Notes under the pieces: generated by a model
What the model was told of the DNA's origin: nothing
The model's input: the letters and a program-made list of their open reading frames with translations, nothing else
Database searches by the model: none
Translations under genes and position numbers: made by a program
Shown here: piece after piece, positions 10,820-19,525 of the stretch
Layout: the number at the start of each line of letters is the position of its first letter
Numbering within the stretch: position 1 is the stretch's first letter
Assembly: GCF_039534165.1 (NCBI RefSeq)
Contig: NZ_BAAAUX010000001.1
Span: 219,912-283,911, forward strand
Direction: 5' to 3'
Origin: Saccharopolyspora_D taberi
GTDB lineage: Bacteria > Actinomycetota > Actinomycetes > Mycobacteriales > Pseudonocardiaceae
DNA length: 64,000 nt

Positions 10820-12009
10820 GACTGGTCCTTGTCGAGCTCGGCGAGGATTTCCGCGGTGTGCTGGCCGGGCAGCGGGGCGTGCCTGCGCACCGAGGGCGGC
10901 GTGGCCGAGAACCCGGTCGGGATGCCGATCACGCGGTAGGCGCCCTCGCTCGGGTGCTCGGCGACGTCGAGCAGGTGCCCGTCGCGGACGTAGTCGTCCT
11001 CGGCGGCGTCCTCCAGCCGCAGCACCGGGCCGACCGGGATGCTGTGCTTGGTGCACACCTCGATCCACTCGGCGGTGGTCAGCTCCGGCGTGACCGACTC
11101 GACCAGCTTCGTGATCTCCTCGCCGTGCCTGCGGGCGTCCAGGAACTCGCCGTTGACCCGCGGGTCCTCGGCGAGGTCGGGGCGGCCCGCGGCGTGGAAG
11201 AGGTCGCGGCAGTTCTGCGGGGTGTAGGGGATGATCATGGCCAGGCCGTCCTTGGTCGGCTTGGCCCGGTGGCCCTTCATCAGCGACTGCGGGAACCCGG
11301 TCGGCCCCAGCGGCGGCTCGAAGGTCCGGCCCTGGAGGTGTTCGACCAGGTTGAACGCCAGCAGCGTGTCGGCCATCGGGACCTCGACCAGCTGGCCGCG
11401 CCCGGTCGCCCGCTGGTGCACCAGCGCGGCCATCGCCGAGTAGGCGATCGTCAGCGCGGCCACCTTGTCGGCGAAGATGCTGGGCAGCACGGCGGGCGTG
11501 CCGATGTCACCGGCCCGCTGGGCGAGGTCGATCAGCCCGGACGCGGCCTGCACGGTCTCGTCGTAGGCGGCGAGGTCGGCGCGGTCGGAGTCGGGGCGGA
11601 AGCCCTGGGCGTGCGCGTAGACCAGGCGCGGGTTCTGCTCGGCCAGGCTCTCGTAGTCCATGCCGAGCCGTTGCAGTGCGCCGATGCGCATGTTCGTGAT
11701 GAGGACGTCGGCGCCGCCGATGAGTTTGAGGGCCCGCTCGCGGTCGGCGTCGTCCTTGAGGTTGAGCGCCACGCTGCGCTTGTTGCGGTTGACGTTGAGG
11801 TTCAACGGCGTCATGCCGGGTGTGCGGTACGTCGTGCCGAAGCGCACGGTGTCCTTGGGGGACTCGATCTTGATCACGTCGGCACCGAGGTCGCCGAGGA
11901 TCTGGGCGGCGTAAGGGCCCATCACGACGGTGGCCAGGTCGATGACGCGAACACCGGCCAGCGGGCCGTTCTCGGTGGCGCTCGGCACGGAATTCGTGGG
12001 CGCGGTCAT
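10816..12009 (-). CDS. CaiB/BaiF-type (family III) CoA-transferase
   Basis: 397 residues. Moves CoA between acids through an Asp-linked anhydride. The N-terminal GVRVIDLATVVMGPYAAQIL and DVIKIESP blocks and the NKRSVALNLK stretch are characteristic. First gene of the operon, so it probably activates the acid that the downstream enzymes degrade. I take ATG at 12009, 5 bases after AGGAG, over the adjacent upstream GTG codons. Confidence 0.92.
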   Translation of the reverse strand: MTAPTNSVPSATENGPLAGVRVIDLATVVMGPYAAQILGDLGADVIKIESPKDTVRFGTTYRTPGMTPLNLNVNRNKRSVALNLKDDADRERALKLIGGADVLITNMRIGALQRLGMDYESLAEQNPRLVYAHAQGFRPDSDRADLAAYDETVQAASGLIDLAQRAGDIGTPAVLPSIFADKVAALTIAYSAMAALVHQRATGRGQLVEVPMADTLLAFNLVEHLQGRTFEPPLGPTGFPQSLMKGHRAKPTKDGLAMIIPYTPQNCRDLFHAAGRPDLAEDPRVNGEFLDARRHGEEITKLVESVTPELTTAEWIEVCTKHSIPVGPVLRLEDAAEDDYVRDGHLLDVAEHPSEGAYRVIGIPTGFSATPPSVRRHAPLPGQHTAEILAELDKDQS

Positions 12010-12069
12010 CACCACTCCTGAATCGGTGGAAAACAGCGTCGTCGCGGTTGGGCGGCGCTTTGTTTGCTT

Positions 12070-12083
12070 CGCTAACTACGCTA
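12070..12083 (-). promoter_or_regulatory. possible activator site before the CoA-transferase operon
   Basis: Two direct copies of CGCTA (on the plus strand, at 12070-12074 and 12079-12083), 9 bases apart, about 60 bases upstream of the operon start. The A/T-richer surroundings fit a promoter region. Assignment to the adjacent LysR protein is inference from position only. Confidence 0.25.
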
Positions 12084-12136
12084 CGAGCCGAATCAGGACC
12101 CTGGCAATCGATCTGCGCCACCAATGCGCGAACAAC

Positions 12137-12159
12137 GGCGTGACCGCAGCGGTCACGCC
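12137..12159 (-). terminator. hairpin at the end of the lysR gene
   Basis: Perfect 9-bp arms GGCGTGACC and GGTCACGCC with a 5-base loop, spanning the stop codon of the LysR gene. It would separate lysR transcription from the catabolic operon that follows on the same strand. Confidence 0.5.
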
Positions 12160-13052
12160 GGTTCGGGCAGGATCTCCCGCGCGCGCTCGACCAGCGCGGC
12201 CAGGTCGGACCCGGCGCGGTCGCGACGCCAGATCAGGCCGGTGGCCAGGGCCGGGTCGAAGTCGGCGAAGGGCAGCACGGTGGTCGCCTCGGTCCGGTAG
12301 CGCTGCATGCTGCTGCCCGGATCGAGCATGGAAATGGAGAAAGCGGAGCCGTTCGAAATGATTTCGGTGGTCGCCGCGTAATCCCCGGAATTGAGCGTGA
12401 TGGTCTTGCGGATGCCGGCCGCGGCGAGCCGGACCTTCAGCTGTTCGAAATAGGTGGGCACCATTCCGGGCGCCGGGAGGACGTAGGTGTGGTCGAGGAG
12501 TTCGGTCAGCGACACCGACTCCCGGCCCGCGAACTCGGCGCTGGGCACCACCGCGCCGAGCGGTTCCCGCATCACCTCCAGCACGTCGACGCCCTCGGCG
12601 TGCACCGGGAGGCGGACCAGCGCGAGCCCCAGTTCGCCGCGCTGCACGGCGTTGAGCAGCTCGCCGGTCCCGCCGGGCCAGCGCTTGATCTCGTAGTCGG
12701 GCGCCACCGCGCGTTCGAGCTCCTTGAGCTTCTCGCGCATCCGCGAGTGCAGCCCCGGCGGGATTCCGATGTAGACGGTCAGCTGCCGGGAGGAGGACTT
12801 CTCCCGCAGCCGCCAGGGAATGTCGTCGAACCGCCCGAGCACGTCCTTGGCGATGGGCAGCAGCGCGGACCCCGCGTCGGTGAGCCGGACGCTGTGCGAG
12901 TCGCGTTCGAACAGCGCGGTGCCCAGCTCGTCCTCCAGGTCGCGCACCCGGCGGCTCAGCGGCGAGGTCGCCATGTGCAGGCCGCGGGCCGCGCGCGAGA
13001 AGCTCAGGTTCTCGGCGACGGCCACGAAGTACCGCAGGTGGAAGATCTCCAT
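12153..13052 (-). CDS. LysR-family transcriptional regulator
   Basis: 299 residues. The winged helix-turn-helix covers residues 1-60 (LRYFVAVAENLSFSRAARGL, SPLSRRVRDLEDELGTALFER). The effector domain spans about 90-295 in two alpha/beta lobes. It lies 143 bases upstream of, and on the same strand as, the CoA-transferase operon, and divergent from a MerR gene. LysR regulators usually sense a pathway intermediate and activate; the operon behind it is the obvious target. Confidence 0.92.
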   Translation of the reverse strand: MEIFHLRYFVAVAENLSFSRAARGLHMATSPLSRRVRDLEDELGTALFERDSHSVRLTDAGSALLPIAKDVLGRFDDIPWRLREKSSSRQLTVYIGIPPGLHSRMREKLKELERAVAPDYEIKRWPGGTGELLNAVQRGELGLALVRLPVHAEGVDVLEVMREPLGAVVPSAEFAGRESVSLTELLDHTYVLPAPGMVPTYFEQLKVRLAAAGIRKTITLNSGDYAATTEIISNGSAFSISMLDPGSSMQRYRTEATTVLPFADFDPALATGLIWRRDRAGSDLAALVERAREILPEPA

Positions 13053-13140
13053 CGCCTGACCTCGGGGGAACGGTGCCGGAGTCCCGAGTGTACGCCGGGG
13101 CGTAGGCTCGAACCGTCACACGGATGTGAAGGATGAGCAC

Positions 13141-13515
13141 ATGCGGATCGGGGAGCTGTCCGAGCGCACCGGCACGTCCCGGCGGCTGCTGCGGTACTAC
13201 GAGGCCCAGGGGCTGATCGTCTCGTCGCGGGCGCCGAACGGTTACCGCGACTACGACGAGGCCACAGTGGACCGCGTCATGCAGGTGCGCGGGCTGCTCG
13301 ACGCGGGCCTGCCGACCCGGATCATCAAGCAGATCCTGCCGTGCCTGGACAAGCCGCGGATCATCCACTTCTCCGACGCCACCCCGGAGATGCTCGCGAC
13401 CTTGGAACACGAGCGCGACCGGATGTCCGACCGGATCGAGTGCCTCATCCGCAACCGGGACGCCATCGGCGAGTACCTGGATGCCGTTCGGGCAAAGCGG
13501 GCCGGGACTCCTTAG
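13141..13515 (+). CDS. MerR-family transcriptional regulator
   Basis: 124 residues. The N-terminal MerR helix-turn-helix MRIGELSERTGTSRRLLRYY is followed by wing residues GYRDYDE and a long coiled-coil dimerisation helix (about 75-115). The C-terminus lacks a Cys-rich metal-binding loop, so a small organic or redox signal is more likely than a metal. ATG at 13141 has AAGGATG 6 bases upstream. Divergent from lysR across about 90 bases. Confidence 0.9.
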   Translation: MRIGELSERTGTSRRLLRYYEAQGLIVSSRAPNGYRDYDEATVDRVMQVRGLLDAGLPTRIIKQILPCLDKPRIIHFSDATPEMLATLEHERDRMSDRIECLIRNRDAIGEYLDAVRAKRAGTP

Positions 13516-13552
13516 TGGTTCTCCCGCCCCGGAACGCCCGCGCCACAGAACC

Positions 13553-14092
13553 TCAGATGTCCCACACCAAGCACCCCTCGTCGTTCACCGCGGGCATCCA
13601 GTGGGCGAAAGGCATCCCGTTCTCCAGCGAATCCGCCGTGGCCGCGAGGAAATCGGCCAGCGACGGCCAGTCGCCGAGCCTGGTGTCGCCCTCGTGCCCG
13701 AACCAGCCCACCGCGCGGTGCCGGTCGAGGATCATCCCGTCACCGCAACCGTTGGCGGTGAACGGAACCCAGCTCGGGCTCCACCACTCGTAGCCGTCGG
13801 AGTCGTTCGCCAGCTGGATGCGGGTCCGCCTCCGGTGGTCGTGGGCGATCCGGTCCGCGGACAGCGGCATCTCACCACCGGGCAGGATCGCACCCGACCA
13901 GAGCTCCGCCCGCGCTCCGTTGTGGATCCCCAGCAGTGCGGCCAGATCCTCCGGGAACGGGAAACCGATGACCTCCTCCGCGGCCGCGATCTCCGCCGCG
14001 GTGGCCGGTGGGTGAAGCGCGGCGTGGCTCGCGCGCGCGTTGGCGGCCAGCCAGTCCTCGATCCGCTGCCATTCCTGTTCGACTCGGCTCAT
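13553..14092 (-). CDS. SMI1/KNR4 (SUKH) family protein
   Basis: 179 residues. The SUKH fold signature is visible as AAEEVIGFPFPEDLAALLGIHNGA (start of the domain, about 36-60) and later WVPFTANGCGDGMILDR, with the motif GWFGHEGDTRLGDWPSLADFL near the end. SUKH proteins frequently act as immunity proteins against contact-dependent toxins, but solitary copies like this one have unknown roles; I see no toxin gene beside it. Confidence 0.8.
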   Translation of the reverse strand: MSRVEQEWQRIEDWLAANARASHAALHPPATAAEIAAAEEVIGFPFPEDLAALLGIHNGARAELWSGAILPGGEMPLSADRIAHDHRRRTRIQLANDSDGYEWWSPSWVPFTANGCGDGMILDRHRAVGWFGHEGDTRLGDWPSLADFLAATADSLENGMPFAHWMPAVNDEGCLVWDI

Positions 14093-14117
14093 GCGGGCAT
14101 CCTGGCACCGGGGACCG

Positions 14118-15032
14118 TCAGCTCGTGATGTCCTTGCGGCCGAAGCGCCAAGCGGCCAGCAGCACGAACGCGGTGCCGTAGGCCAGGCCGGAGAACGTGC
14201 CGTAGGCCATCCCGCTCCAGTCGACGTCCGCCGACAACAGGTCCGTCCAGGCCCGCGAGTAGTGCGTCGGCAGGTACGCCCGCAGGTCGCCGAGCGCGGT
14301 GATCTGGTCGAGGATCTGCGACAGGATCGACACCAGCACCGCGCCGCCGACCGCGCCGAGCGGCGCGTCCGTGCTCACCCCCATCAGCAGCGCGAGTCCC
14401 GCGATCCACGTCAGGTGCACCGCCAGGTAGACGCAGGCGACCGCGAGCCGCAGCAGCGCTCCTGGCAGCGGGACCACATCACCGGTGGCGTTGACCAGAT
14501 CGGCCCCGCCGTACCAGATCAGCCCCGCCGTCAACGCGACCGCGGGCAGCAGGACCAGCCCGAGCAGGGAGAGCAGCGCCGCCGTCGCGGCCTTCTGCCG
14601 CAGCAGCCTCCCGCGCGGAACCGGCGCGGCCACCAGGTACTTCAGGCTCGACCACGACGCCTCGCTGGCCACCGTGTCGCCGAAGAACAGCGCGACCATG
14701 ACCACCAGCAGGAAGTTCGTCGACACGTACAGCGTGAACGAGGTGAAGTTCGCCCCGCCCGAGGTCGCCAGCTCCGCCAGACCCCGCGCCCGCGGCCTGC
14801 CGCCGTTGCCCAGCTCGAAGGCGAGCAGCACCAGCAGCGGCAGCAGCACCAGGAAACCCAGCGTCAACCGGGTCCGCCTGCGCCGCAGCTGCCGCGCCAG
14901 CTCGACCCGGAACGGCAGCGTGCGGTTGGCGCGGTAGCCGTCGACGCTGCCGTCCGGCTGGCAGGCGTGCCGCGGATCGGCCTTGACGACGGCTGCGTCG
15001 GATTTGGCTGTCTCGGTCTCGGCCTCGCTCAT
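14118..15032 (-). CDS. ABC-2 type transporter permease
   Basis: 304 residues with six hydrophobic segments: about 56-74, 98-118, 148-175, 190-215, 222-245 and 275-297. A charged N-terminal tail of about 45 residues precedes the first helix. The phrase FGDTVASEASWSSLKYLVAAPVPRGRLL is typical of ABC-2 permeases of the NatB/YhaP kind. Translationally coupled (ATGA) to the upstream gene that carries the matching ATPase domain, so the pair forms an exporter. Confidence 0.88.
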   Translation of the reverse strand: MSEAETETAKSDAAVVKADPRHACQPDGSVDGYRANRTLPFRVELARQLRRRRTRLTLGFLVLLPLLVLLAFELGNGGRPRARGLAELATSGGANFTSFTLYVSTNFLLVVMVALFFGDTVASEASWSSLKYLVAAPVPRGRLLRQKAATAALLSLLGLVLLPAVALTAGLIWYGGADLVNATGDVVPLPGALLRLAVACVYLAVHLTWIAGLALLMGVSTDAPLGAVGGAVLVSILSQILDQITALGDLRAYLPTHYSRAWTDLLSADVDWSGMAYGTFSGLAYGTAFVLLAAWRFGRKDITS

Positions 15033-17899
15033 GCGCGCGCGTCCTCTCCGACCAGTTGCAGGAAGGCGTCCTCCAGCCGCCGCCGCGGCCCGACCCGGCT
15101 GACCAGCACCCCGGCGGCCACCAGCGCGTTGACCGCGACCGCCGCGCTGTGCCCGGCGAGATCGGCGTGCACCAGCTCACCTTCGGCGCTGACCCGGCCC
15201 AGGCCCTCGATGCGGCGCAGCGTCGAGACCGCCAGCTCCGGCGAGTCGACCACGAAGGTCACGTCGCCGTTGGCCCCGATGATCTCCTCGACCGTGCCGG
15301 TGCTGATCACCCTGCCCCGCTGCATCAGCACCACGTGCGTGCAGGTCCGCTCCACCTCCGAGAGCAGGTGGCTGGACAGCAGCACGGACCGCCCGGTGGC
15401 GGCGTAGCGGCGCAGCACCTCGCGCATCCGGTGGATCTGCGGCGGATCCAGGCCGTTGGTCGGCTCGTCGAGGATCAGCAGCTCCGGCAGCCCGAGCATG
15501 GCCTGCGCTATCGCCAGCCGCTGCTTCATGCCCTGGCTGTAGGTGCGCACCTTGCGCTGCGCGTCCGGCCCGAGGCCGGCGATCTGCAGCACCTCGTCGA
15601 ACCGGGCCTGCAGCATCGGCCTGCCGGTGGCCGCCCAGTAGTACCGCAGGTTGTCGATGCCGGACAGGTGCGGCAGGAACCCGGGCGCCTCCACCAGCGA
15701 CCCGACCCGCGACAGCACCGGCGCTCCCGGCCGCGCCCGCCTGCCGAACAGCCGGATCTCGCCGGAGGTCGGCCGCAGCAGCCCCAGCAGCAGCCGCAGC
15801 GTGGTCGTCTTGCCCGCGCCGTTGGCACCGAGCAGGCCGACGATCTGGCCGCTCTCGACGCGCATCGACACGTCGTCGACGGCCGGATCTTCGCCCGCGT
15901 AGGACTTGGTCAGCCCCTTGATCACCAACGGCGTCTCGACGAGCGCGGGGTCGGCGTCGACGATGTGCCTGCGCCGCAACAGGGACAGCAGCCACGCCAG
16001 CACCGCGAGCACCAGGATCGCTCCGATGCCCAGCACCGGAGTCAGCGGCACGCCGGAGCTGGTGATCGGCGTGCCGCGCACCGACGGCACCGACAGCTCC
16101 TTCTCGCCCGCGAGCGCGACGCGGTGCACCGCGGGCGTGGTCGGCGTCGCGTAGGCCTGGTCGGTGGAGGCCACCGCGAGTTCGAGCCGGTGGCCCTCCG
16201 CCAGCGCGTGCACGATCCCCGGCAGCGCCACCTCGACCTCGCGCTGGGTGCCGTCGGTCGGCAGATCGGTCAGGTGCATCGGCGAGACGGCGTTGCCCAG
16301 CAGCGTCCGCCGGTCGTCCGGGCCGACGTCGTAGAGCTTGGCGAACAGCACCGCGTCCCCGGTCGCGGGCTGCCCCGGCATCGCGGCCACCGCGAGCCTG
16401 GTCCGCGGAATCCCGGTGACCACCAGCTGGTCGGTCACCGGCTCGGTGCGGAACACCGCGACCTGACCGGGCAGATCCCGCGCCAGCGAGCGGCCGAGAC
16501 CGCCAGCCAGGTCCTGCACCTCCCCGGCACCGGGCAGCGAACTGGTCGACGCGGGTGTACCGCCCGGCGGGTTGACCACCGGCTGCGGCTGGCCGTGCAG
16601 CGGCAGCGAGAACCGCGGACTGCGCTCGGCGCCCACGCCGGGGTAGGCGGGCGCGGCGAAGGTGCGCACCGGGATCTCGCCGTTGCGGCGCGGTTTGCCC
16701 GCGACCTCGTAGTCGAAGCCGGTGCCCGGATCGACCGGGGGAGTCGGCGGCATGCCCGGTTCGGCAGGCTCGGTGACGCCGAGGTGGAAGGCGAACCAGT
16801 CGGCGATGCGCGACCGCAGCTCCGGGCCGGGCGGACCGCCGTCGTGGCCCCCGGCGTACCAGACGACCTTGACCTTCGTGCCCGCCGCGGCGATCTGCCG
16901 GGCGTTGGCGTCGGCCTGGTCCAGGCCGAACAGGGTGTCGCGGGTGCCCTGCACGAGCATCGTCGGGGCGCCGATCGAACCGGTCACGCGCTTGGGAGAC
17001 ACCGAATCCAGCAGCGCCAGCGTCTGCGGGCCCGCGCGGCCGGTCTGCGCGACCTCGGTGTAGGCGGCGCAGACCTCGGCGGTGAAGTTGCCGCAGGTGA
17101 TCGGAGACGGCGGAGCGGGCTGGTCCTCCGCGCGCCTCGGCCCGTTCCGGTCGTCGGTCGGCGCCGGGGCGGCGCCCGCGGAGAACAGCAGACCCGCCCA
17201 CGCCCGCTTGAACACGCCGTCGTCGCCGTAGGTGCCGCGGGCCGCGGTGTCCTCGGTGACCGGGCCGGAGGAAGCGGTGTTGGGGAGAAGGGCCTGCGTG
17301 AGGTCGTTGTAGGTCATCACCGGTGCCACGGCGTCGACCCGCGGATCGGATCCGGCCAGCAGCAGGCTCAGCGCGCCGCCGTAGGAAGCCCCGGTCACCC
17401 CGACGCGCGGATCACCGTCGTGGTCGCGCTGCACCTCGGGCTGGCGGGCCAGCCAGTCCAGCAGCTGGCGCGCGTCGGCGACCTCGTACTCCGGCGAGTT
17501 CAGCGCGATCCGCCCGGTGCTGCGGCCGAAGCCGCGCGAGGAGTAGGTCAGCACGGTGAACCCGCGCGAGACCAGTTCCCTGGCCTGGTCGGCGACGGTG
17601 TTCTTGTCCCCGCCGAAGTCGTGCGAGAGCAGCACCGCCGGCGCCGGGGTGTCCGCGGGCGCGTAGAGGGTGAGGTCGATCTGGACCCGTTCCCCGCGTC
17701 CCGGCCCGTCGATCACGTCCAGCAGCGCCTCCCGCGGCGGCGCGGGCGCGGCCTCCGGACGTTCGTCGCCGGACCACAGGAACGCGCCCGCGACGACGCT
17801 CGCGACCAGGGCGAGGGCGAGCAGGACGAAGCGGTTTCGGCGACGGGGGGTCGGGGACACGGAACCGACAGTAGGTGAAGAGAGCGGCACCAGTTTCAT
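15029..17899 (-). CDS. peptidase S15-like hydrolase fused to ABC transporter ATPase
   Basis: 956 residues. A signal anchor lies at about 22-42 and an extracellular alpha/beta hydrolase at about 60-375. Its nucleophile is S172 (GASYGG), with likely acid D321 (QGTRDTLF) and H352 (AGGHDGG). An X-Pro dipeptidyl-peptidase C-terminal jelly-roll covers about 400-600 and a second transmembrane helix about 619-641. The cytosolic ABC ATPase at about 657-900 has Walker A GANGAGKTT at 691-699, signature YSQGM at 787-791, Walker B ILDEPTNGLDP from 809 and H-loop H844. The catalytic hydrolase sits outside and the ATPase inside, joined by one helix. Downstream permease is coupled by ATGA. Probable role: export of, or response to, a peptide or ester processed at the surface. 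Confidence 0.9.
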   Translation of the reverse strand: MKLVPLSSPTVGSVSPTPRRRNRFVLLALALVASVVAGAFLWSGDERPEAAPAPPREALLDVIDGPGRGERVQIDLTLYAPADTPAPAVLLSHDFGGDKNTVADQARELVSRGFTVLTYSSRGFGRSTGRIALNSPEYEVADARQLLDWLARQPEVQRDHDGDPRVGVTGASYGGALSLLLAGSDPRVDAVAPVMTYNDLTQALLPNTASSGPVTEDTAARGTYGDDGVFKRAWAGLLFSAGAAPAPTDDRNGPRRAEDQPAPPSPITCGNFTAEVCAAYTEVAQTGRAGPQTLALLDSVSPKRVTGSIGAPTMLVQGTRDTLFGLDQADANARQIAAAGTKVKVVWYAGGHDGGPPGPELRSRIADWFAFHLGVTEPAEPGMPPTPPVDPGTGFDYEVAGKPRRNGEIPVRTFAAPAYPGVGAERSPRFSLPLHGQPQPVVNPPGGTPASTSSLPGAGEVQDLAGGLGRSLARDLPGQVAVFRTEPVTDQLVVTGIPRTRLAVAAMPGQPATGDAVLFAKLYDVGPDDRRTLLGNAVSPMHLTDLPTDGTQREVEVALPGIVHALAEGHRLELAVASTDQAYATPTTPAVHRVALAGEKELSVPSVRGTPITSSGVPLTPVLGIGAILVLAVLAWLLSLLRRRHIVDADPALVETPLVIKGLTKSYAGEDPAVDDVSMRVESGQIVGLLGANGAGKTTTLRLLLGLLRPTSGEIRLFGRRARPGAPVLSRVGSLVEAPGFLPHLSGIDNLRYYWAATGRPMLQARFDEVLQIAGLGPDAQRKVRTYSQGMKQRLAIAQAMLGLPELLILDEPTNGLDPPQIHRMREVLRRYAATGRSVLLSSHLLSEVERTCTHVVLMQRGRVISTGTVEEIIGANGDVTFVVDSPELAVSTLRRIEGLGRVSAEGELVHADLAGHSAAVAVNALVAAGVLVSRVGPRRRLEDAFLQLVGEDARA

Positions 17900-18260
17900 C
17901 CAGACGCGGGGGAGTCGAAGACGCTATGAACCAGAGACCAAACAGCAACCGGGCAAGGCAGTTCTCGCCCGACCGGGTGAGGCCGCGCCGCATCCCCGCA
18001 TGCGAACCGCGCGAGATCATAACCAGCCCGGTGCGCGTCCGATCAACACCGGAATCCACGGCGCGTCGGGGCGTCGGCGATGTGCTGCGGGGACGTGATC
18101 GAAGTGGCGAAATCACCGCCGCACCGCCGTGGGTGTGAAAGCCCCACCCTGCCGTTGCCACCCCGATGCGGGACTCGTAACGTCGCCGCGTGTTGATTTT
18201 CGGTGCCGATGGTCACCCCCGCTGGTGTCCGAGCCAGGACATAAGTGACAATCTTGGCAA
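17900..18260. other. intergenic region between the ABC fusion and the terC leader
   Basis: Carries the promoter of the minus-strand fusion gene and, to the right, the promoter for the terC leader RNA. Short frames exist on both strands but none has a ribosome binding site plus protein-like composition. I see nothing further. Confidence 0.4.
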
Positions 18261-18385
18261 GGTTGTGGAGGGGAGTATTCCTTCGCGACGGCATCGTCAT
18301 CACGGCACTCGTCAGCAGGTCCTGCCTGTGCGCGGGCCCGGTGCCGCCGACCGGCCGCTGGCCGGTGGAAGAGACCTCCGGTCCC
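18261..18385 (+). promoter_or_regulatory. yybP-ykoY manganese riboswitch upstream of terC
   Basis: Leader of about 120 bases with the conserved features of the family. The 5' side of the basal stem runs directly into the invariant loop GGGGAGTA (GGAGG at 18267-18271, loop to 18277). The second conserved internal loop CGTCATCACGG is near 18294-18304. The 3' side GAAGAGACCTCC (about 18368-18379) returns to pair with GGAGG. In characterised members Mn2+ binds between the two loops and turns on an efflux gene. The aptamer ends about 30 bases before the terC start, and the GC-rich segment there could mask the ribosome binding site GGAGGTG. Confidence 0.85.
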
Positions 18386-18414
18386 CGGCGCATGCCCTGA
18401 ACCGGAGGTGATCC

Positions 18415-19440
18415 ATGGGCGCCGACATGGTGTTGGCCCAGAACGTACAGCCCGCCGCGGTCGACACGATGCACGTTCCCTGGTGGGTGTGGGCCGCCAC
18501 CCTTGGCGGGCTTGCCGTGCTGCTCCTGATCGACCTGGTCATCGTCGACCGCAAACCGCACGAGGTGACCACCTCCGAAGCGGCCAAGTGGGTCTGCTTC
18601 TACGTCGGCTGCGCGATCCTGTTCGGGATCGGTGTGTGGTTGTTCGGTGATGCGCACTTCGCGATCGAGTACTTCACCGGCTACATCACCGAGTACTCGC
18701 TGAGCGTGGACAACCTGTTCATCTTCATGGTGATCATGTCCAGCTTCGCGGTGCCGTCGATCCACCAGCACAAGGTGCTGCTGATCGGAATCCTGCTCGC
18801 GCTGGTGATGCGCGGCGTGTTCATCGCCGTCGGTGCGGCGCTGATCGCCAAGTTCGTGTGGATCTTCTTCGTCTTCGGCGCGTTCCTGCTCTGGACCGCG
18901 ATCGGGATGGTCCGCAAGAAGGACGAGGAGGAGGAGTACAAGGAGAACGCGGTCGTCCGCTGGGTCCGCAAGCTCTACCCGGTCACCGAGGACTACCACG
19001 GTGCCAAGATGACCAAGAAGATCGACGGCAAGCGCTACCTGACGCCGATGTTCGTGGTCATCATCGCGATCGGCAGCGCCGACCTGCTGTTCGCGGTCGA
19101 CTCCATCCCGGCGATCTTCGGCATCACCCAGGACCCGTTCCTGGTCTTCGCGGCCAACGCCTTCGCCCTGATGGGCCTGCGGCAGCTGTACTTCCTGCTC
19201 GGCGGGCTGGTGGACAAGCTGGTCTACCTGTCTGTCGGACTGGCGGTCATCCTCGGCTTCATCGGCCTGAAGCTGATCCTGCACGCGCTGCACGAGTACC
19301 ACCTGGTGCCGGAGTGGCTGGAGATCAACAACTGGATGTCGCTGGGCGTCATCGTCGTGGTGCTGGCCGTCACGACCTGGGCCAGCCTCGCCAAGGCGAA
19401 GAAGGACGCGGCGGAGGAAGCCGAGTCCGAACCCGCCTGA
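18415..19440 (+). CDS. TerC/Alx-family membrane protein, probable Mn2+ exporter
   Basis: 341 residues, about nine transmembrane helices. The two conserved acidic half-motifs are SLSVDNLFIF (D99) and GSADLLFAVDSIPA (about 223-236), and a charged cytosolic loop DEEEEYKEN lies near 170. TerC proteins of the Alx/MntX type export manganese or metallate secreted enzymes. The Mn2+ riboswitch directly upstream makes manganese homeostasis the best-supported role. Start ATG at 18415 with GGAGGTG 5 bases upstream. Followed by a bidirectional terminator. Confidence 0.93.
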   Translation: MGADMVLAQNVQPAAVDTMHVPWWVWAATLGGLAVLLLIDLVIVDRKPHEVTTSEAAKWVCFYVGCAILFGIGVWLFGDAHFAIEYFTGYITEYSLSVDNLFIFMVIMSSFAVPSIHQHKVLLIGILLALVMRGVFIAVGAALIAKFVWIFFVFGAFLLWTAIGMVRKKDEEEEYKENAVVRWVRKLYPVTEDYHGAKMTKKIDGKRYLTPMFVVIIAIGSADLLFAVDSIPAIFGITQDPFLVFAANAFALMGLRQLYFLLGGLVDKLVYLSVGLAVILGFIGLKLILHALHEYHLVPEWLEINNWMSLGVIVVVLAVTTWASLAKAKKDAAEEAESEPA

Positions 19441-19451
19441 CCCGTGTGGAC

Positions 19452-19483
19452 CGGCGCCGCGGACCAACCGGCCCGCGGCGCCG
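19452..19483. terminator. bidirectional terminator between terC and the RES gene
   Basis: Perfect 11-bp arms CGGCGCCGCGG and CCGCGGCGCCG with a 10-base loop, 12 bases after the terC stop and before the converging RES-domain gene. Confidence 0.6.
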
Positions 19484-19525
19484 CTTCACGTCCGGGGTGG
19501 ATCCCCCAAGATCCAGCGATACGTT

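Noticed and set aside
13553..14092. Immunity gene of a contact-dependent toxin system
   Set aside because: SUKH proteins can do this, but no toxin with a secretion domain or polymorphic C-terminus is in the neighbourhood.
15056..17878. A 940-codon plus-strand frame opposite the peptidase-ABC fusion gene
   Set aside because: Same antisense effect; composition is unlike a protein, and the minus strand holds Walker and hydrolase motifs in order.
18190..18411. Small protein gene before terC
   Set aside because: The frame overlaps the conserved riboswitch structure, and has no ribosome binding site.
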